A model generated the notes under the pieces. The model searched no databases, had not been told where the DNA came from, and saw only the letters and a list, made by a program, of their open reading frames with translations. This document shows, piece after piece, positions 1-6,270 of a stretch of DNA of 6,270 bases. Origin of the DNA: Candidatus Pullichristensenella stercoripullorum (lineage in GTDB: Bacteria; Bacillota; Clostridia; Christensenellales; Aristaeellaceae); assembly GCA_018712885.1 (NCBI GenBank), contig DVGE01000028.1, forward strand, positions 1 through 6,270. Direction: 5' to 3'. Positions within the stretch are counted from its first letter, which is position 1. Every line of letters begins with the position of its first letter. Made by a program: the position numbers and the translations under genes.

Positions 1-1
1 T

Positions 2-3000
2 CTGCACTTGCGCGGCGACGTGACCACCAAGCGCTTCGAGGCCGTCTGGAACGGCGCTTCCGGCGATCTCACCCAGCGGGCGGGCGCGACCGTCCACGCG
101 GACCGCATCGCCATCCGCAACGCCGCCAACATCGGAACGGAAGAAGAGAGGCTCAACGCCTCCGTGCTGCCGGACGGTGTCGAGGCCCTCGAAGCCTCCG
201 GCGACATCTGGGCGACGCTGGCGCTGCGCGCCTCCGGCTACGCGGTCGCGCCCATGGGCGTCATCGAAACGGCGGGCGATGTGAACATCGAGTTTATCAA
301 CGCCTCCCAAAACTACGCCTATTCGCAGGATGTGACCTTCGAGCGCCTCGCGGGATGCAACATCACCCTCTGGCTGGATCGCTTCCTGTCGCTCACCGGC
401 GCGCAGGGCGGCACGGCGGTGGAGATCGACGCCGAAAATGACCTTTCCATCTTCCTCAGCGAGATCTCCGTGCTCACCACCATCGGCACGCGGGAAGACC
501 CGCTCGCCATCTCCGTGGGCGGCAAGTTCCACGCCGCCGCCTTCGACGAGGACGGCAACATACTCGACGCGGACTTCAAGTTCTTCCTCGAAGTGCCGGA
601 AGGCGACCTCGACGCCACGCCCACGAGCATGAAGCTGTGGACGCTGGACATGCCGCTCTACATCAACGTGCAAAATGGCAGCCTCACCATCGGCGACATC
701 GCCGCCAATGGCGCCATACTGCGCGCCAGCGGCGATATGACCATCGGCAACGTCTCCCTCGCCGTCCATACCGAGTCCTACGACGTCTGGGCCGGCGGCG
801 ACCTGCGCATCGCCAGCATCACGCTTGACAGCATCGTCTCCGGCGACCTGCGCTTTGTCGCGGACGGCGACCTCAGCGTGGAAAACGGCCTGACCACCTT
901 TACGCCCGTCACGCTGCAGGCCGGCGGCGACGTCTACCTGCGCGGCCAGGCGAGCGTGCAGCCGGGCGGACATCTCACCGTGCTTGCCGGAGGCGACGTC
1001 TACCTTGACGACCTCGTCAGCAAGCACCAGACCACCATCGACGCCTCGGGCGACATCATCGCCGGCAGCACCTGGGTCTGCGGCGCGGCGGAAATGACCG
1101 CGCAGGGCGTATTCACCGCCGAAAAGCTCCACTTCCGGCGCGAGTACGCGCAGGTGGATCACGATCTGCGCATCATTGTCGCCGGGGACGTCTCCATCGG
1201 CGAACTGATCGTCGATTACGGCGACTTCTACCTCGGATCCACGGGCGGGAATATCGACGTGGACGCCTACTCCGTCCACATTTTCGCCACCGGCGGCCAG
1301 TTTGCCCTCGAAGCCCCGCAGGGCAGCGTGACCATGCGCTCCGGAAGCGCCCTGAGCGTTGACGGCTTCACGCCGGGCACGCTCTCCGGCTTCGAGGCCA
1401 CCGCGCGCATCCACGCGGGCAAGGACGTCGACCTCTCCGCGGACGGCGCGATCTTCCTGGACGGCCCCTTCGGCTTTGCCCTCGACATCCTCTCCGACGC
1501 CGGCGCGATCCGCCTGGGCAGCATCGACAACAGCTCCCAGGTCTACGACCTGCGCCTCAGCTTCACCGGCGACGCCACCATCCGCGCCCTTACATACAGC
1601 GGCTACCTCATGGGCAGTGAGGGCACGCTGCGCTTGACTGCCACGGGCGACCTCACCATCGAGGAAACGCTGCGCTTCCGCGCCCCGCTGGCCGTGGACG
1701 TGGCCGGAACATTCGCCGTGGCCGCGCTCGAGGGCGACAGCGCCGCCATGGACGTGCGCGCGAAGAACATCCGCTTTGGCAGCGCCAACATCACCCTCAG
1801 AGGCGCGGGCAGCATCGTCGCGGACGAAGAATTCTCCGTAAACGACTTCTACTATTGCGGTTACAGCTATGACGCGCTCGACATCCGCGCCGCGCGACAG
1901 GCGGACACGATCACCAGCTTCGGTGTCTACAACGGGGATCTGACCTTCGCCATCGAAGAAGGCGACCTCCGCGCCGATTACGTGAACATCGAAAGCGGCA
2001 ACGTCACCCTCGAAACGCTGACCGGTTCTCTGCGCATAGACACCGTACACGCCGCCTATATCACCGGCCTCTACGCCATTAAGTTGCGCGCCGGCCTCGA
2101 CATCGGCAGCAGCGCGGCCCCGCTCAAGTACGTCGTTACCAGCGCGTGGACGCCCGCCAACTGCACGGAGAACTTCGTCTGGACGCGCAACCTCTATCTG
2201 GATTACGACCGCACGGGCAGCACACCGCTCACGCTCAACAAGCAGGGCGCGGGCAACATCTACCTCACCACCCATGGCCGCGGCGTGGAGATCACGCAGT
2301 CCGGCGCGCTGGGCGGCGTCATCGACGCCTCCGGCCAGTCCGTCTCCATCACCACCACGTCCGGCAGCATCGGCACGCAGGAAGCGCCCCTCGTCATTAA
2401 GGCCGCGTACAGCCTGACGCTTGCTTCTGCGCTGGACATCTGGGCGCGCGGCACGAGCGGCCTGCGCATTGCGAGCGTCGCCGCCCAGGGCAGCGTCGCG
2501 CTGGAAGCGGGAGGCGCGTTTACCGGTGTCGCCGGTTATAGCGCGAACATCACCTCCGACGCGGGCGAGATCGACCTGCGCGCCTCCAGCATCTCATCTG
2601 CGACCCTGCACGGTGCGGCGGGCAAGGCCCTGACCGCGCGTGTGGCGGCGAATCTGGCGCAACTGTACGTCGACCACGATGCGGACGTCACACTGCTCCT
2701 GAACGGCGTCAGCCGCCTCGGCGGCGAGTTGCGCTCTGCCGGCACGCTCACCATCGAAAACACGGCGGAAGCGGGCGCGCTGACGCTGGAGGGCACGATG
2801 GAAGCCGAACGCATCACCGTGCGCGTCCCCGGCACATTGACGCTGGGTGGCACGGCGCAGGCGGGGAACATCGACGCGGAGGCGGACAGGATCGCCATCG
2901 ACAGCACGGCGCGCATCGCCGCCACGGAAAACATCCGCCTCCACGCGAACGGCGATCTTGGAACCGACCACTACCTTGGCTATTCCCCGGACTATGACGA

Positions 3001-6000
3001 ACTGCCGGCCATCTCCGCAGGCGGCCTCGCCGAGATGCACGCCGGCGGCAGCCTTGCGCTGTATGCCGACGTCGAAGCCGGCAGTCTCTCCCTCGAAGCC
3101 GGCGCGGACGCCACGCTCTTTGGCGCATTCAACGCCACGGCAGGCGGCCTCAACATTGTCGCCGGCGGCGGACTCACGCTCCTGATGACTGAACCGGGCG
3201 AGTACACAGGCGACACGCGCGACCATATGACGCTGCGCGCAAACGGCGATATAACCATCGCCGCCGCCGGCGCGTTCGCGGCGCTGTGCTATGACCGCTC
3301 ATGGGAGAAGATCATGCAGGACAGCGGCGAGATGGCGCGCAAGGCCGTGACCATCGAGAGCGCCGCGGGCAATATCTCCATCACCGCCGCCGACATCTCC
3401 ACCGGCGCGCTGCTCGCCCCCGCGGGCGACGTGCTGGCCTCGGCGGAGGGCGCGCTGCGCCTTATGCGCGCCAACGCACAGGGCAGGATCGACCTGCGCG
3501 GCCTGGAAAGCATCGCCGTATTCGCCAATGCGGACGCAAACGGCGCGCCCGCTCCCGGCCTCGAAGCGGCGTCCTTCGCCTTCACAAGCCACGGCGACAT
3601 CACGGATGGCGACGGCGGGGAAGTGCTGCTGCGCTTCACGGGCGGGCTTACCCCCGTGACCCTGCGCGAGATCGGCTACGGCGCGCAGGTGCTGCTCGCC
3701 GATCTGAACGGCGGGGCGCTGACCCTCACGGCCACCGCCGATCCCGGCGAACTGGGCTACATCACCACCGCCGAGGGCCTTGCGCAGGCGCTGGGTCTGG
3801 CGAGCGCCGCGGGCGATACCGTCACGCTGCAGGGCGACCTTACCCTCAGCAAGGGCCTCTCGCTGCTGCTGGCCGCAAATCAGACCATCACGCTCGACCT
3901 CAACGGCCACGCCCTGCGCGCCGGCGCGGAACTCCTGCACGCCCTCCTCGCCCTCAGCGGCGAAGGCACGCTGCGCCTCACGGGCGGCGCGCTGCGCGGA
4001 GGCGGCGAAGAGCTGCCGCTGGTGTTCGTCGCCGACGGCACGCTGGAAGTGGCGAACGCGACCATCGACAACGCCGGTGGCACGGCGGCGCGCCTGCTCT
4101 CCGGCAGCCTCCACGCCCCGGCCACCGGGGAAGGCGCGCAGGCGATCCTCTCCGGCAAGACCGCCGTCCTCGCGCAGTACGACGCCATCGTGACCACGGA
4201 CAACACCGTGCGCACGCAGATCACCGACGCCTCCGGCGAGGCACGGGACTACTACGCCGTCTTTGGCCACGACCTGACTGCGGCCGCCGCGGGCGCGACG
4301 CGCCTTTGCTTCCGCGTGCTGGCGGACGACGCCTACATCGTCCGCATCGATGCGCAGAACGCCGCCTCCGAGGCGGGCAGCGCGCAGCCGTGGACGCCCG
4401 ACGTCACCGCCTACTCGCTGAAAGACGGCCAGTATGTGACCCTTGACCCCGACGACTACGCCTTCACCTTCTACAAGCTGGACGCGGACGGCAACTGGAT
4501 CGCCCTTCCCGACGCGCCCACGCTGGGCGAGCCGGGCTCGTATCAGGCGAAGCTCACCCTCACGGACGGCACCCTTGAGGACGGCAGCGTCGATACCGTC
4601 ACCTACCACATTTACAGCCGCGGCGATACCGGCGTGACCGTGGAAAGCGTGACGCGCTTCGTGTTCGAAGACGACGGAAAGGCGTATGGCCCCTCGGTCA
4701 GCGGCCTTCTCGACGGCGATTCGCTGCTCTTCAGCATCGACGGCGACGAATTCACCGCCGCGCTTCCCACCTTCGGCTTTGAAGACCTCGAGGGACAGCG
4801 CTCGGCCGTCAAGACCGTCTACTACACGCTTCAGCGCGACGGCCTCACCTTCTACGGCGAGGCGACCGTGAAGCTGGTGCTGCTGGACACGTCCGTCTCG
4901 TTTACAACGGAATATGACCATGACCCCAATGGCTCGTCCATTCCCTATAGCCACGCCATTGCCCTTGACCGTCCGGTCGTGAGTTACGGCTACAAGGACG
5001 CTTCTGGCGACCTGGTTGAGCAAGGGATATTTGATGACGAGATGTGGCGCTACTACTTCGAGGACGCGCGCTATCAACTCTGGATCGGCAATGCGGTTGA
5101 AGATCAAAAGGCTGTAAACGGAGAAACGCAGTTCTTCGACCCATCCTCTGCCAGTACGGACGTTCGGGCTGTGACGATAAAGGTGTCTATTGTGCCCACA
5201 GAGGCTGGTCGCGAGATGTTCGGTATCTATGGCTCCGGCTGGTTCCTCGACGTATATGGCCATTTGGTCGCGTCGCAGCGCACCTGGCAGGTTGTCAAGG
5301 GCGCGCGACAGAGCTGGACTTTCCAGGACGACGAGGGCACGCGCGTCGTGCGCGAGGGCAGCGCCATTGACCTTTCTGATCTCATCGTCTTTGACGATGC
5401 GGACGCGCGTCTAGATGATTACACGCCCGTGTACACTGTGAAAAACGCGGCGGGCGAAGTCATCCTCACCGGCGTGACGCAGGATGCCCTCATCCTCGAT
5501 CCGGGCGAGTACACCGTAGAGATCGCGCTGGAAAGCGACCGCTACGAAGTGTCCGCCGCGACGCAGACCTACGCCCTGTCTCTCTACGCTGAATCCGACT
5601 TCTTTGAACTCGCCCTCCGCGATGAGACGCGCGGCGCGCGCGTGGACGATACCTATCCCTATCCCGCTTACGCCTACGACCCAACCACGGGCGCGTTCAC
5701 CGTCAGCGCCTGGTACGGCACGGCGCTGGGCGCATACACCTTCTACGGCTTTGCACTTCAGGACAACACCGACGGCGCAGACCTCGACCTTACCGGCATG
5801 ACCTTCAGCCTCACGGGCGAGGAAGGCAGCTTCGTATCGCTCGAAGCGCTGAACTTCCGCGCCGATAAGCCGGGCCAGTACACGCTCTACTACCGCATGA
5901 ACGGCACTGCCGATGGCAAGCCCGTCGCTGGCGTTGCGCGAGGGGCACCAGCAGTTCACCCCGCTGCACATCCTGAAAGTGCTGCTGGACGACAGCGAGG

Positions 6001-6037
6001 GCCTCGCTGGCGGCCTGATCGACCGCTCGGGCGGTAA
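2..6037 (+). CDS. Giant FHA-like beta-helix surface protein, partial at 5' end and fused at 3' end
   Basis: This is the interior of a very large repetitive protein, probably exported and acting at the cell surface as an adhesin or structural fibre; that role is inferred from fold type only. The frame is open from base 2, where Leu-His precede the TTG at 8, so the TTG is not a credible start and the signal peptide lies outside the window. Residue numbers here count from that TTG. Residues 1-1240 are short beta coils (SGDL.I, AGGDVYL, IGT..PL.I), residues 1251-1360 a pectin-lyase-like helix, and residues 1440-1970 Ig-like sandwiches. Coils are rich in Gly, Ala, Asp and Thr; Cys is rare. No membrane anchor, LPXTG or SLH domain is visible, but the C terminus is missing. 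Native coding ends near base 5930 (residue 1975). The last 34 residues, to the TAA at 6035-6037, are an Arg/Pro-rich out-of-frame reading of clpB DNA. The coding call is firm; the exact family is not recognised. Confidence 0.9.
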   Translation: MHLRGDVTTKRFEAVWNGASGDLTQRAGATVHADRIAIRNAANIGTEEERLNASVLPDGVEALEASGDIWATLALRASGYAVAPMGVIETAGDVNIEFINASQNYAYSQDVTFERLAGCNITLWLDRFLSLTGAQGGTAVEIDAENDLSIFLSEISVLTTIGTREDPLAISVGGKFHAAAFDEDGNILDADFKFFLEVPEGDLDATPTSMKLWTLDMPLYINVQNGSLTIGDIAANGAILRASGDMTIGNVSLAVHTESYDVWAGGDLRIASITLDSIVSGDLRFVADGDLSVENGLTTFTPVTLQAGGDVYLRGQASVQPGGHLTVLAGGDVYLDDLVSKHQTTIDASGDIIAGSTWVCGAAEMTAQGVFTAEKLHFRREYAQVDHDLRIIVAGDVSIGELIVDYGDFYLGSTGGNIDVDAYSVHIFATGGQFALEAPQGSVTMRSGSALSVDGFTPGTLSGFEATARIHAGKDVDLSADGAIFLDGPFGFALDILSDAGAIRLGSIDNSSQVYDLRLSFTGDATIRALTYSGYLMGSEGTLRLTATGDLTIEETLRFRAPLAVDVAGTFAVAALEGDSAAMDVRAKNIRFGSANITLRGAGSIVADEEFSVNDFYYCGYSYDALDIRAARQADTITSFGVYNGDLTFAIEEGDLRADYVNIESGNVTLETLTGSLRIDTVHAAYITGLYAIKLRAGLDIGSSAAPLKYVVTSAWTPANCTENFVWTRNLYLDYDRTGSTPLTLNKQGAGNIYLTTHGRGVEITQSGALGGVIDASGQSVSITTTSGSIGTQEAPLVIKAAYSLTLASALDIWARGTSGLRIASVAAQGSVALEAGGAFTGVAGYSANITSDAGEIDLRASSISSATLHGAAGKALTARVAANLAQLYVDHDADVTLLLNGVSRLGGELRSAGTLTIENTAEAGALTLEGTMEAERITVRVPGTLTLGGTAQAGNIDAEADRIAIDSTARIAATENIRLHANGDLGTDHYLGYSPDYDELPAISAGGLAEMHAGGSLALYADVEAGSLSLEAGADATLFGAFNATAGGLNIVAGGGLTLLMTEPGEYTGDTRDHMTLRANGDITIAAAGAFAALCYDRSWEKIMQDSGEMARKAVTIESAAGNISITAADISTGALLAPAGDVLASAEGALRLMRANAQGRIDLRGLESIAVFANADANGAPAPGLEAASFAFTSHGDITDGDGGEVLLRFTGGLTPVTLREIGYGAQVLLADLNGGALTLTATADPGELGYITTAEGLAQALGLASAAGDTVTLQGDLTLSKGLSLLLAANQTITLDLNGHALRAGAELLHALLALSGEGTLRLTGGALRGGGEELPLVFVADGTLEVANATIDNAGGTAARLLSGSLHAPATGEGAQAILSGKTAVLAQYDAIVTTDNTVRTQITDASGEARDYYAVFGHDLTAAAAGATRLCFRVLADDAYIVRIDAQNAASEAGSAQPWTPDVTAYSLKDGQYVTLDPDDYAFTFYKLDADGNWIALPDAPTLGEPGSYQAKLTLTDGTLEDGSVDTVTYHIYSRGDTGVTVESVTRFVFEDDGKAYGPSVSGLLDGDSLLFSIDGDEFTAALPTFGFEDLEGQRSAVKTVYYTLQRDGLTFYGEATVKLVLLDTSVSFTTEYDHDPNGSSIPYSHAIALDRPVVSYGYKDASGDLVEQGIFDDEMWRYYFEDARYQLWIGNAVEDQKAVNGETQFFDPSSASTDVRAVTIKVSIVPTEAGREMFGIYGSGWFLDVYGHLVASQRTWQVVKGARQSWTFQDDEGTRVVREGSAIDLSDLIVFDDADARLDDYTPVYTVKNAAGEVILTGVTQDALILDPGEYTVEIALESDRYEVSAATQTYALSLYAESDFFELALRDETRGARVDDTYPYPAYAYDPTTGAFTVSAWYGTALGAYTFYGFALQDNTDGADLDLTGMTFSLTGEEGSFVSLEALNFRADKPGQYTLYYRMNGTADGKPVAGVARGAPAVHPAAHPESAAGRQRGPRWRPDRPLGR

Positions 6038-6270
6038 CTCGCGCGCGGTGCTGCAGGCGACCGAGGCGGCGCTTGCCAGGATGCCGAAGGTGTCTGGCAG
6101 CGGTGCCGGACAGGTTTATCTCGCGCCCGCCACGGCGCGGTTATTCGAGGCAGCGGAACAGGCGGCCGAGAAGGCGGGGGACAGCTTCGTCACCGTCGAG
6201 CGGCTGTTGCTGGCGCTGACGCTGGACAAGGACAGCGACGCCGGCGCGCTGCTCAAGCAGGGCGGTGTCA

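Overview
The window holds two unrelated pieces of protein-coding DNA on the + strand, joined at about position 5925-5934. No RNA gene, CRISPR array, insertion sequence, promoter, ribosome binding site or terminator could be supported, and there is no intergenic DNA. Both genes are incomplete.

Positions 1 to about 5930 are the interior of a very large, GC-rich gene for a repetitive, probably secreted or surface-exposed protein. At least 1975 residues are in frame, with no true start and no native stop in the window. Three zones are visible. Residues 1 to about 1240 are a long stack of short beta coils carrying phrases such as SGDL.I, AGGDVYL and IGT..PL.I, like the parallel beta-helix of filamentous-haemagglutinin-type adhesins. 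Residues about 1251-1360 look like a second right-handed beta-helix (pectin-lyase-like, with ITLDLNGH). Residues about 1440-1970 are a chain of Ig-like or other beta-sandwich domains with recurrent PG.Y strands. A block at about 4905-5280 has clearly lower GC and different codon choice from its flanks, suggesting a mosaic segment.

From about 5925 to the end, a different reading frame encodes the N-terminal (Clp_N) domain of the disaggregase ClpB. Its sequence resembles alphaproteobacterial, probably Rhizobiales-type, ClpB (my recollection of the family, not a search). It lacks the first 18 or so residues, has no credible start signal, and runs off the window end. The adhesin frame continues out of register through the clpB DNA to a stop at 6035-6037, adding 34 meaningless residues.

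The organism is uncertain. The adhesin style (FHA-like coils, ITLDLNGH helix, Ig-like repeats, no recognisable two-partner-secretion signal in view) recalls large surface proteins of high-GC uncultured Clostridia, while the ClpB fragment looks alphaproteobacterial. The mid-codon, frame-shifted join of two truncated genes is best explained as a chimeric metagenomic contig, or less likely a real deletion or translocation. The two genes show no sign of working together. I did not find a convincing new biological system; the large adhesin and the junction deserve a second look.
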